In this document: piece after piece, positions 1 through 6,664 of the stretch
Numbering within the stretch: the stretch's first letter is position 1
How the letters are laid out: each line of letters starts with the position of its first letter
Origin: CAZTLI01 sp964614375
Lineage (GTDB): Bacteria; Chloroflexota; Anaerolineae; Aggregatilineales; Phototrophicaceae
Length of the DNA stretch: 8,966 bases
Assembly: GCA_964614375.1 (NCBI GenBank)
Contig: CAZTLI010000213.1
Span: 1-8,966 of the forward strand
Direction: 5' to 3'
Made by a program: the position numbers and the translations under genes
Notes under the pieces: generated by a model
Told to the model about the DNA's origin: nothing
Database searches by the model: none
Seen by the model: the letters and a program-made list of their open reading frames with translations, nothing else

Positions 1-391
1 GCACCTCCCAGAAGGGCTTCCCCCGTAATTCGTGATATTGATAACCGCTTAATCGCTCACTCGCCCGGTTGAAGCGCACAACATGCCCATTCAGGTCAGT
101 CACAACGACCAACGTATCAATCGTATCGAGCAGGACAGAGCGAAATTCACGCTCCTCATGTAACGCTCGCTGCATCCCGGGTGCAGATTGTCCGGTCATG
201 GGGCGCATTAACCATGTCACCATCGCCAGCATTGCCGTACCAATGCCAATCGGCAACCAGAGATGCTGCACATTGCCCGTTAAGCAGAGCAGCAGCAGCG
301 CGCCATAACCCACGGTAATTGTCAAAAGCACTAATCCAAGCCGACGATAGGTGCGGCGTGGTTGATGCAAATAATAGGAAAGGGTATTCAT
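1..391 (-). CDS. Membrane-anchored PAS-domain sensor protein, N-terminal part only
   Basis: This open frame starts at ATG 391 and runs off the left edge after 130 codons with no stop, so only the N-terminus is visible. Two hydrophobic segments (about residues 18-37 and 44-62) form a helical hairpin with a very short loop, following a basic start (R12, R13, R16, R17). A short linker (about 70-82) leads to a typical PAS beginning (about 83-130), with the pattern LLDTIDTLVVVTDLNGHVV, then N108, the ERLSGY segment and the ELRGK turn. PAS domains sense ligands or redox state. In this arrangement they usually feed a histidine kinase or a GGDEF/EAL output, but the output lies outside the window. There is almost no extracytoplasmic region, so the signal is probably cytoplasmic or in the membrane. 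The gene diverges from the ridA-like gene across 165 bases. A TATAGT at 427-432 (minus strand) could be a -10 element, but no good -35 accompanies it. Confidence 0.75.
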   Translation of the reverse strand, partial: MNTLSYYLHQPRRTYRRLGLVLLTITVGYGALLLLCLTGNVQHLWLPIGIGTAMLAMVTWLMRPMTGQSAPGMQRALHEEREFRSVLLDTIDTLVVVTDLNGHVVRFNRASERLSGYQYHELRGKPFWEV

Positions 392-556
392 CGTGCCCTG
401 CCCCAACTATGGTTTCGTGTGTCTCTACTATAGCCTGATTCGGCGTGATGTTGTGTGCTTAATTTGCGCGCGAATGGTTCTGGAGATGGATCGCCACCCG
501 ATCAAATTGCTGCTACACTCCGCACGGATTGACGGATTATATTCAAAAGGGAAATC

Positions 557-1039
557 ATGAAGATAGAGCAAAAGTTGGCGGATATGGGACTGGTTTTGCC
601 TGAGCCAGTGGTCGTGCCTGCGGGTATTAAACTGCCGTTTTCGTTTGTGCGTGTGCGCGGTAATCGGGCTTATATTTCGGGGCATGGCCCCCAAAACCCG
701 GATGGTTCATTGGCAGGGCCGTTTGGCAAAGTCGGCGCAGACCTCACTGTCGAACAGGGTTATGAAGCAGCGAAACTGGTCGGTCTCGGCATATTGGGCA
801 GTCTTAAACGTGAATTAGATGATTTAGACCGGGTGACCGCGTGGTTGAAGTTGTTGGGCATGGTCAATTGCGCGCCAGATTTCACACAGCAACCTGCTGT
901 GATTAATGGTTGTTCAGATTTAATCATCGCCGTATACGGCACAGAGGTTGGCGCTCACGCACGGTCAGCCGTCGGGATGGCATCGCTGCCGTTTGCCATG
1001 GCCGTCGAAATCGAGGCGGAAGTCGAAATCTCGGTATAA
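557..1039 (+). CDS. RidA/YjgF-family protein (long, endoribonuclease L-PSP/chorismate-mutase-like subtype)
   Basis: The 160-residue product belongs to the RidA (YjgF/YER057c/UK114) family, small cytosolic trimers. The founding members hydrolyse reactive enamine/imine intermediates released by PLP enzymes. The sequence fits the longer sub-family rather than the canonical one of about 128 residues: an N-terminal extension (KIEQKLADMGLVLPEP), the strand AYISGHGP at 38-45, the segment GMVNCAPDFTQQPAVINGCSD at about 101-121, and the C-terminal signature HARSAVGMASLP at 134-145 ending in EIEAEVEI. R136 occupies the position of the substrate-carboxylate-binding arginine of RidA, so deaminase chemistry is possible but not shown. 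The start is supported by AGGGA at 548-552, 4 bases before the ATG. It is the only plus-strand gene and ends 4 bases before the stop of the convergent kinase gene. Its substrate cannot be inferred from the neighbours. Confidence 0.9.
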   Translation: MKIEQKLADMGLVLPEPVVVPAGIKLPFSFVRVRGNRAYISGHGPQNPDGSLAGPFGKVGADLTVEQGYEAAKLVGLGILGSLKRELDDLDRVTAWLKLLGMVNCAPDFTQQPAVINGCSDLIIAVYGTEVGAHARSAVGMASLPFAMAVEIEAEVEISV

Positions 1040-1043
1040 AATT

Positions 1044-2189
1044 TCAAGTTTGCAGCGGGAGATAAAAGCCGAAGATTGACCCCTGCCCTTCGTGGCTGCT
1101 AAACCAGATTTCTCCACCGTGTAAGCGAACGAGGCGCTGCGATACCGGTAAGCCCAGTCCGACACCTTTGGTATCGCCCCGTTGTTCGGCACGCAGACGG
1201 TCAAATTCGCTGAATACCCGGTCAAACTCATCAGCGCCGATGCCCATACCATTGTCTTCGATCTCAACTGCGATTCCGGTTGTGGGCAGTGTCAGCATCA
1301 GTGGATGATGGTCATCGGGCAGTTGATAGTCTGTGACCGCTAAATTATTCACCCGAAGCTGCACCTGTCCGCCGCGCTGTGTATATTTGATAGCGTTGGT
1401 CATCAGGTTCACCATAATCTGAATGACCGCATTCTTATCAAGTTGCAGCGTACAATCGGGTATATCGCCTACCCACAGCGCAATACCCGCCTGTTCTGCC
1501 AGCGGACGCGCAATGGCCAACACCGCCTCTATAATTTCGGGCAGGCCACACTCAACATAATTCAGCTTAAAATGTCCACCTTCAATCTGATGATACCGCA
1601 TGATGTCGTCTGCCAGCATTCGGATATGGTCAACTGAGGAGGTGATGCGGGTCATGTATTGGTCAATACGCGCGTCGTCTGCTGGAAGCCGTTTCGCCAG
1701 TAAATCCAGATTCATCAGCACCGCGCTCAACGGCGAACGTAAATCGTGTGCCACGCCTGCCATAAAACGCAATCGTTCTGCCGTCGCGCGTTCAATCTCC
1801 GCATAGAGTTGATGAACACGCAATAGGGACCGCACCCGCGCAATCAGTTCCATACCATCTACAGGTTTGCTCAAAAAATCGTCGGCGCCCGCTTCCAGTG
1901 CTTTGACCCGATCTGCAATTTCGGAAAGTGCCGTGACAATGACGATGGGGATTAAACGGTAATTGGGGTTACTCTTGAGCCGCTGGCACACTTCTAGCCC
2001 GTTCATCTGGGGCATCATCACATCGAGCAGAATCAAATCGGGCGGGTTTTCCTCAATCAGCATGAGTGCTTCTGCGCCGCTGGTCGCCGTCATCAACTCA
2101 TACGGCTGTCCATAGAGCAGCCCTTCCAGCGTGCGGATATTCATCGGTTCATCATCAACGATGAGAATACATAATTGCGGTGTATCCAT
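1044..2189 (-). CDS. Hybrid response regulator/histidine kinase (receiver-DHp-ATPase), cytosolic
   Basis: The 381-residue protein has a receiver domain (about 5-125) with acidic residues D12/D13, phosphoacceptor D56 in LILLDVMMP, T86 and K108 in SKP. A short helical linker (126-140) follows, then a HisKA dimerisation domain (about 138-203) with H148 in the H-box AHDLRSPL, and an HATPase domain. In the ATPase the N-box has N261 and N265, the G1 box is DNGMGIG (312-318), the F-box is around FSEFDR (326-331), and the G2 box is GVGLGLPV (342-349). All kinase and receiver residues are intact. There is no transmembrane segment or PAS/GAF sensor, so its input is probably phosphotransfer to the N-terminal receiver or a partner protein. 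It lies 86 bases downstream of the response regulator gene on the same strand and may be co-transcribed. A GGGGGA Shine-Dalgarno sequence sits just before the ATG. Its phosphate target is unproven; the adjacent winged-helix regulator is the obvious candidate. Confidence 0.93.
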   Translation of the reverse strand: MDTPQLCILIVDDEPMNIRTLEGLLYGQPYELMTATSGAEALMLIEENPPDLILLDVMMPQMNGLEVCQRLKSNPNYRLIPIVIVTALSEIADRVKALEAGADDFLSKPVDGMELIARVRSLLRVHQLYAEIERATAERLRFMAGVAHDLRSPLSAVLMNLDLLAKRLPADDARIDQYMTRITSSVDHIRMLADDIMRYHQIEGGHFKLNYVECGLPEIIEAVLAIARPLAEQAGIALWVGDIPDCTLQLDKNAVIQIMVNLMTNAIKYTQRGGQVQLRVNNLAVTDYQLPDDHHPLMLTLPTTGIAVEIEDNGMGIGADEFDRVFSEFDRLRAEQRGDTKGVGLGLPVSQRLVRLHGGEIWFSSHEGQGSIFGFYLPLQT

Positions 2190-2199
2190 AGTCCCCCAA

Positions 2200-2224
2200 C
2201 TTGCCGTGGCGTGCTACAGGCAAG
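2200..2224 (-). repeat. Small stem-loop just upstream of the hybrid-kinase ribosome binding site
   Basis: Read on the minus strand, CTTGCC and GGCAAG form a 6-base-pair stem that can extend by GT/AC after a bulged T. It lies in the 86-base gap between the response regulator and the hybrid kinase, and its 3' arm ends two bases before the GGGGGA ribosome binding site. No T-tract follows, so it is not an intrinsic terminator. It could tune translation or mRNA stability of the downstream kinase gene, or it may be chance. Confidence 0.3.
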
Positions 2225-2275
2225 AATCCCGGATAGAAAACTCGCTGCATCGTCGTCGAATGACTGGCGGGCTGA

Positions 2276-3085
2276 TTACCCGTCAATGTTGATAAAATAG
2301 CCGTGCCCCCGACTATTCACGAGATATTTGGAGCACCCCGCCTTACGCAGCTTGGTTCGCAGGTTGCTGATGTGCGTTGAGAGCATCGTCCGGGCTTCAT
2401 CCCGTTCGACACGAACGCCCTGCAAACGATAGACAATATCCTCGAAGGTAACAACTCGTCCCGCCATCTGCATCATACAATAGAGGATTTCAAATTCTGT
2501 TGGCGTGAGTTCCAGCGGTTTACCTTCAAACATCGCCACCAGCCGATGCTGGTCGATAATTAAGTCGCGCACACGCAAAAAGCGGTCATCAACAGGGCGT
2601 GGTGGGTCGGCCTCAACACCCTGCCGCAGCGCGTCCTGAATTTCGCTGTGTTCGGTGATGCCCAGCGCTTGTAAGCCCGATACAACTTGATCGACCAATT
2701 TTTTCTGTTTGACTTTGGTCTGGCGGACGGCTAAAGCCTCTTCCACACTCTTCAGTAACTGCCGATTGTTCATGGGCTTCAGCAAATAGTTCACTGCCCC
2801 TTCACGCATGGCTTGTACTGCTGTATCTACCGTGCCATACCCGGTCAGGATAATCACGGCAATATCGGGATGGTGATCCCGCAAGGTTTGCAACAACGTC
2901 ATCCCATCCATTTCAGGCATCTTTAAATCACTCAAAATCACGTCAAAGTCCGCACGTTGCGTTAATTTTGCCAGCGCTTCACGACCATTGCGCGCCTGAG
3001 TCGTTTCATAGCCCGAATCGGTTAAGACATCGGCAATCGATTCGCGCAAGTTATCATCATCTTCCACGATTAAAATAGCAGACAT
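2276..3085 (-). CDS. Response regulator, receiver plus OmpR/PhoB-type winged helix
   Basis: The 269-residue protein has an N-terminal receiver (about 2-118) with acidic D9/D10, phosphoacceptor D53 in ILSDLKMP, T81 and K103 in LLKP. The receiver text LTGYGTVDTAVQAMREGA resembles receivers of NtrC/DctD-type regulators. The C-terminal part (about 168-267) is instead an OmpR/PhoB-type winged helix, with LELTPTEFEIL at 191-201, a recognition-helix region around 230-247 (THISNLRTKLR) and the wing SRGHGYFI at 258-265. Between them lies an unusually long linker of about 50 residues (119-167), predicted helical and charged, where OmpR-type proteins usually have a short one. It should bind DNA when D53 is phosphorylated. 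Its ATG shares base 3085 with the last base of the TAA of the preceding DHp gene (TAATG), which implies translational coupling. The hybrid kinase follows 86 bases downstream. Target promoters are unknown; the inverted repeat upstream of the operon is a candidate autoregulatory site. Confidence 0.93.
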   Translation of the reverse strand: MSAILIVEDDDNLRESIADVLTDSGYETTQARNGREALAKLTQRADFDVILSDLKMPEMDGMTLLQTLRDHHPDIAVIILTGYGTVDTAVQAMREGAVNYLLKPMNNRQLLKSVEEALAVRQTKVKQKKLVDQVVSGLQALGITEHSEIQDALRQGVEADPPRPVDDRFLRVRDLIIDQHRLVAMFEGKPLELTPTEFEILYCMMQMAGRVVTFEDIVYRLQGVRVERDEARTMLSTHISNLRTKLRKAGCSKYLVNSRGHGYFINIDG

Positions 3086-3429
3086 TATTCATCTTTCCAT
3101 GCACTATCGGATTCGTCTGGTTGGTCAATAGTATGACGAAGTTCAGCGAACTCAGCCAGTTGTTGTGCAAAGAGTTGTTCATATTCATTGGCACTCGGCA
3201 GACCCGATTCATTGAGTTGTAACGCCACTTTGAGTACATTGTCAATTTGTAGCAAGGTCTGCTCTAATCGATTCAAAACATCGTTCACATCGGTATTGTG
3301 TGCCGCGAGCCGTCGTTTGAGCAGTTCAATATCCAGCAAGGAGGCCATCAGGGGAGAGTTGATATGATGGGAAAGGGTTGCAGCCACCTGTTGTGCCAAT
3401 TGAGTAGAGTTGTCGTTTTGCAGAGACAC
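3085..3429 (-). CDS. Stand-alone histidine kinase DHp (HisKA-like) domain protein without ATPase domain
   Basis: The 114-residue product consists almost wholly of a HisKA-like helical hairpin (about 10-70) followed by a Glu/Gln-rich acidic tail (71-114). The H-box reads TLSHHINSPL. H21 is at the phosphoacceptor position (five residues before P26), while the acidic residue that normally follows is H22. There is no N-box, G-box or other trace of an ATPase domain and no membrane segment, so it cannot phosphorylate itself. The start is GTG at 3429: an in-frame TGA lies 18 bases upstream (3445-3447), and the H-box is too close for a later start. The ATG at 3438-3440 is out of frame. Only a weak GGA precedes the start. 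Its stop overlaps the start of the response regulator (TAATG), so both are made together. It may be a phosphotransfer intermediate, a decoy, or a dimerisation partner of the nearby hybrid kinase. That is inference; the domain call is fairly firm. Confidence 0.8.
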   Translation of the reverse strand: MSLQNDNSTQLAQQVAATLSHHINSPLMASLLDIELLKRRLAAHNTDVNDVLNRLEQTLLQIDNVLKVALQLNESGLPSANEYEQLFAQQLAEFAELRHTIDQPDESDSAWKDE

Positions 3430-3497
3430 AGATAATCCATTTAATCAAAAGAACGCAAAGCATTATTTCAAAAGTGTTATAGTCCATCCTTATACAC

Positions 3498-3524
3498 AGT
3501 ATAAACACATGGGTAATTTGTCAC
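3498..3524 (-). promoter_or_regulatory. Candidate promoter for the DHp-response regulator operon
   Basis: On the minus strand GTGACA (3519-3524, 5 of 6 to the -35 consensus) and TATACT (3498-3503, 5 of 6 to the -10 consensus) face the GTG start at 3429, separated by 15 bases, shorter than the optimal 17. The predicted leader is about 60 bases. A second possible -10, TATAAC at 3476-3481, has only a poor -35. The -35 hexamer lies inside the inverted repeat at 3509-3528. The position just downstream of the terminator at 3563-3595 is sensible for the start of a new transcription unit. Confidence 0.4.
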
Positions 3525-3528
3525 CCAT
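3509..3528. promoter_or_regulatory. Inverted repeat, possible operator overlapping the -35
   Basis: ATGGGT (3509-3514) and ACCCAT (3523-3528) are perfect inverted 6-base arms separated by 8 bases, a geometry compatible with a dimeric regulator. The repeat covers the proposed -35 of the DHp-response regulator operon, so binding there could repress or autoregulate it. No T-tract follows, so it is not a terminator. Six-base arms can arise by chance; the location is the main argument. Confidence 0.35.
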
Positions 3529-3562
3529 CAGATTTAGTCCAGATCACGATTACGAAATAGAG

Positions 3563-3595
3563 AAAAAAAGCGCCGGGCACGCACATACCCGGCAC
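3563..3595 (-). terminator. Intrinsic (rho-independent) terminator after the beta-CASP gene
   Basis: Read on the minus strand, GTGCCGGG (3595-3588) pairs with CCCGGCGC (3577-3570). The 8-pair stem includes one G-U wobble, has a 10-base loop, and is followed directly by seven Ts (3569-3563). This is a textbook terminator lying about 140 bases past the stop of the beta-CASP gene. It separates that gene from the two-component genes. No T-tract follows on the plus strand, so it acts in one direction only. Confidence 0.88.
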
Positions 3596-3733
3596 CATCC
3601 CACTTATGAAATGCACACTTTTGACACATCAAAAGGAGAAGAACAATTCCAGTGTAGTCCATTTGATATGGATAATCATCGGGCATACCTCACAAATTTC
3701 TGCCGAGAACCATTAGGCGTTTCACACAGTTTG

Positions 3734-6664
3734 CTATTTAATCACCAATGAATAGCCCGTTTCCGCCGCGAATCGGTCAAAAACAGCTTGCAAGTCGGCC
3801 TCGCTCGGTGTCTGTCCTAATGACATCGACACCTCTGCTCTATCGACATGGATACCCGGCCCTTTGCGAATTTGCCATCCAGCATCACGAGCAAGCTGCT
3901 GCGCGATTTGCAAAATCTTCTGCTGATTAGGATGTGGATGGACACTGATTGGATAACCCGTTTCTTCGGCAAGACGTTGAATAGTTGCTTGATGCCGTTC
4001 GCCGACCTGTGGCGATATAAACGATAAGATGATGTATCCCTGTTTCAAACTGGTCTTATAGAGACCATAGTCCTCCAGGGCCACTCGGATAACAGCGTAA
4101 GCGGCGTTAATCTCCATCTGTTCCTGACCGTTATTCGGCGCAGCACTGACAACTTCCGCCACCTCACGCGCTTCAATTGATCGTCCTGCCGTTCGCAGTC
4201 TAAAACCTGTCAGATTTAGATATTGACGCTCAAATTCGGCGGTATCAGCTACCCCCTGCACCTCAACCTGCACTTCACGCTGGTCAATATAGAACGATGG
4301 CCCTTTGATGATGCGCGCCCCATCCGGTAGTAATTCGTCCAGCGCCATACTTAAGGCTTGTTGATTAACACCCGGCTTCACCTGTACGTCCCATCCGGTC
4401 ATGTCTATCACTTTGTTCAGTTCGTCGGCATATACTCGCATGGCGATATCGGGAAAATCAAATGTGAGTATTAATCGGCGGCGATGAATTTCCATGCCGA
4501 CTTTGCGAAGGCGCGCTTCTGGCGGAAAGGCGGCAAATGCCATTTCGCGGGCTTCATTCTGCTCAACCGGGCCATCCTGCATCGCCCGCCTGGGGATGAG
4601 ACCACCCTGTACCAGTTCCGCGCCATCACCTGCCAGAGCCATCACGATTGCGACCAGTGCTTCGTCATAACGCATACCTTCGGGCAGCGGGTCTGGCAAA
4701 AGGGTTTCGGGGTTTACAGGTTCACCCGCTTCAGCCAGCGCCTGCCGTACCGCAAACGGCAGCAGCATGTCTTGCAATGGACGCGCCTTTTTTAACAGTT
4801 CCGACAGCTGACCGCGCGTACTTTCGCCTTCAGGATAGCCCTCCCACTGTCCGACGACCCATAACAGCGCATCGGCTGGATTTTGCGTGCCGCGTGCGCC
4901 TTGCACCTGTGCGTCAAAACTATCTTCGTAGGCTGCACGCACGACTGCAATGCGCGGTTGATTGTTGCTATTTCGCATGACGATGAGCTTGCCGACAATA
5001 TCCGGGTTCGCCAGCATAATCGCGCGCTGGCGTTGGACTTGCCCAACCTGGGCTTCTGAACGCACACAAAACGTTGATTTATTGCGCCAATCCGGTGCAA
5101 AGTACAGCGAATCCTTGTTTAGCAGCGATACGACCTCTTTCGCGCGACTGCTGTCACCCCACCACATTTGCGCCAATTCTTGCGCGCTGTAGAAGTTGCC
5201 CGCCTGACCTTTAAGCTGCATCCACAGTTCTTTGCTATCGAAAGGACGGGTCTCTTTGCCACTTTTGACCTGTCCCAATGCCCAGGGACGCGCCGCAAAT
5301 GTAAACGTCTCCGTTTGACCGATTCTGGGCAGCAGCACCCGTTTACCACGCTGCCGCAATCCCGTCGCTAGACTATGCCGCGCACCGGGATCGCCATGTA
5401 CCAGCATCACTTCATCGACTTTGAGTGCTTCGGCAATGTTGATGAGTTCGCTTTCGTCGGCATGTGCAGAGAGTGAGTAGGTATCGACTTCACAGCGCAG
5501 CGTGATCGTTTTACCATCAATTTTCAATGTCGCGGGTTCACCAGCCTGGCGCCTGGCGATCATCCGCTGCATCGCCCGACCCGGACTTTCCTCATCTTGA
5601 TAACCGGTCAGCAAAATCGCATTGCGTTCGTCACTTGCCATCGCTCTGGCATAGACTACCGAAGCGCCACCCGTCAGCATCCCACTGCTGGCAACGATGA
5701 CCATCGGGGTATCCGTGTTCACAACCTCATTGCGATGAGTCGCGCTGCGGATAGGTCGTATTTTACCGCGATAGAACAAATGTTCTTCTTTGGCGACTTT
5801 AACTGTTCGTTCTGGAAGCAAATCACTAAAGCCCGCATAGGCCTCACAGACGGAACGCACCATGCCATCGGCGTAAACAGGCACATCCAAATCATCACGA
5901 AATGCCAGCAAGATTTGCAGCACCTCTTGCGCGCGGCCTAATGCAAAGGCTGGAATCAACACCTTTCCGCCGCGTTCGGTCACGCGCTTCAAGGTGTCGA
6001 TGAGGCGTTTTTCTTCCGCCACCCGGTTGGCGTGTAATTTGCCGCCGTAGGTGCTTTCGAGTACCAAAGCGTCAGCTTTCACGCGGGGGATGTCTGCGCT
6101 GACGACGGTACGCTGTGGGTTGACGCTCATATCGCCAGACATAACCAGCGTGCCTTCTGCGCTCTCCAGCACGAGTGTTGCCGCACCCGCGATGTGTCCT
6201 GCTGCATAGTAGGTGACCTGCAAGCCATCACCGAGGCGAATAGCCTGATTAAACTCCACTGTCTGCATCGCATCTAATAAGCGCTGGGAGGCAACTTCAT
6301 CAAAGATGGGCAGTTCACCTTCTTCGTCTTGCTTACCCTGCATGATGCGGCGGGCGTCAATTTGCAGGATTCGTGTGAGGGCAATGGTGGGACGTGTCGC
6401 GATAATGGGCGCATGTGGATACCGTTCGACAACCAGCGGCAGCGCGCCTGTATGATCGGTATGCGCGTGTGTGACGAGGATATAATCCGGGCCACCTTTT
6501 TCAACGATTGGATGTAAATCGGGAAGCTGGTCGTCCTGAATACCGCGATTGGAGCGCGGAGAGATACGGATACCGGCATCGACCAAAAGTGTTTTGCCGC
6601 CAATTTCGACCAGTGTGCTGCTTGCTCCTACTTCGTCCGCGCCACCGAGAAACGTCAATTGCAT
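3734..6664 (-). CDS. Large beta-CASP metallo-beta-lactamase-fold protein, probable ribonuclease, with duplicated C-terminal domain
   Basis: The first ~460 of 976 residues form a complete metallo-beta-lactamase/beta-CASP nuclease of the bacterial CPSF-73-like type. D29 is motif 1; H66, H68, D70 and H71 form HAHTDH; H157 is motif 3 and D178 motif 4. E203 in LVLESTYGG, H401 in LSAHAD and H423 in LVHGD are the beta-CASP motifs A, B and C, and GRAQEVL (243-249) and SSGMLTGG (326-333) are also present. Every catalytic residue is intact, so it should bind two zinc ions and cleave RNA in the cytosol. Family members of this type are usually about 430-470 residues long. Here about 515 extra residues follow: a possible winged-helix segment (about 475-535), a region of unknown fold (540-720), and two copies of a related domain (about 723-825 and 855-975). 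The start has AGGA 10 bases upstream. The gene appears monocistronic, with a 432-base leader region and its own terminator. RNA as the substrate is inferred from the family. Confidence 0.9.
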   Translation of the reverse strand: MQLTFLGGADEVGASSTLVEIGGKTLLVDAGIRISPRSNRGIQDDQLPDLHPIVEKGGPDYILVTHAHTDHTGALPLVVERYPHAPIIATRPTIALTRILQIDARRIMQGKQDEEGELPIFDEVASQRLLDAMQTVEFNQAIRLGDGLQVTYYAAGHIAGAATLVLESAEGTLVMSGDMSVNPQRTVVSADIPRVKADALVLESTYGGKLHANRVAEEKRLIDTLKRVTERGGKVLIPAFALGRAQEVLQILLAFRDDLDVPVYADGMVRSVCEAYAGFSDLLPERTVKVAKEEHLFYRGKIRPIRSATHRNEVVNTDTPMVIVASSGMLTGGASVVYARAMASDERNAILLTGYQDEESPGRAMQRMIARRQAGEPATLKIDGKTITLRCEVDTYSLSAHADESELINIAEALKVDEVMLVHGDPGARHSLATGLRQRGKRVLLPRIGQTETFTFAARPWALGQVKSGKETRPFDSKELWMQLKGQAGNFYSAQELAQMWWGDSSRAKEVVSLLNKDSLYFAPDWRNKSTFCVRSEAQVGQVQRQRAIMLANPDIVGKLIVMRNSNNQPRIAVVRAAYEDSFDAQVQGARGTQNPADALLWVVGQWEGYPEGESTRGQLSELLKKARPLQDMLLPFAVRQALAEAGEPVNPETLLPDPLPEGMRYDEALVAIVMALAGDGAELVQGGLIPRRAMQDGPVEQNEAREMAFAAFPPEARLRKVGMEIHRRRLILTFDFPDIAMRVYADELNKVIDMTGWDVQVKPGVNQQALSMALDELLPDGARIIKGPSFYIDQREVQVEVQGVADTAEFERQYLNLTGFRLRTAGRSIEAREVAEVVSAAPNNGQEQMEINAAYAVIRVALEDYGLYKTSLKQGYIILSFISPQVGERHQATIQRLAEETGYPISVHPHPNQQKILQIAQQLARDAGWQIRKGPGIHVDRAEVSMSLGQTPSEADLQAVFDRFAAETGYSLVIK

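Larger units (their letters stand above)
3430..3733. other. Intergenic region between the beta-CASP gene and the DHp gene
   Basis: This 304-base stretch has no convincing gene. On the minus strand it holds, in order, a 3' untranslated stretch of about 138 bases after the beta-CASP stop (3596-3733), an intrinsic terminator (3563-3595), and a candidate promoter with an inverted repeat leading to the GTG at 3429. A plus-strand open frame crossing it (3410-3751) has no ribosome binding site at its start, is antisense to both neighbours at its ends, and resembles no known protein, so it is not annotated. The AT-rich composition fits a regulatory spacer. Confidence 0.7.

Noticed and set aside
69..308. 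Plus-strand open frame of 79 codons at the left edge
   Set aside because: It lies opposite the clearly coding membrane/PAS frame and has low-complexity Ser/Thr-rich content typical of an antisense shadow.
529..543. TTGACG followed by TATATT as a promoter for the ridA-like gene
   Set aside because: TTGACG at 529-534 and TATATT at 538-543 are only 3 bases apart, so they cannot act as a -35/-10 pair, and no other suitable partner was found.
3631..3645. AAGGAG-like ribosome binding site on the plus strand in the spacer
   Set aside because: The only start codon shortly downstream (GTG near 3653) is followed at once by a TAG stop, so there is no gene to translate.
3410..3751. 113-codon plus-strand open frame spanning the spacer between the beta-CASP and DHp genes
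   Set aside because: It has no ribosome binding site at its start, covers the terminator and candidate promoter of the opposite strand, and resembles no protein I know.
4484..5371. Several 60-110 codon frames on both strands inside the beta-CASP gene
   Set aside because: All lie within the long 976-codon frame, whose motifs and repeats are clearly protein-coding.
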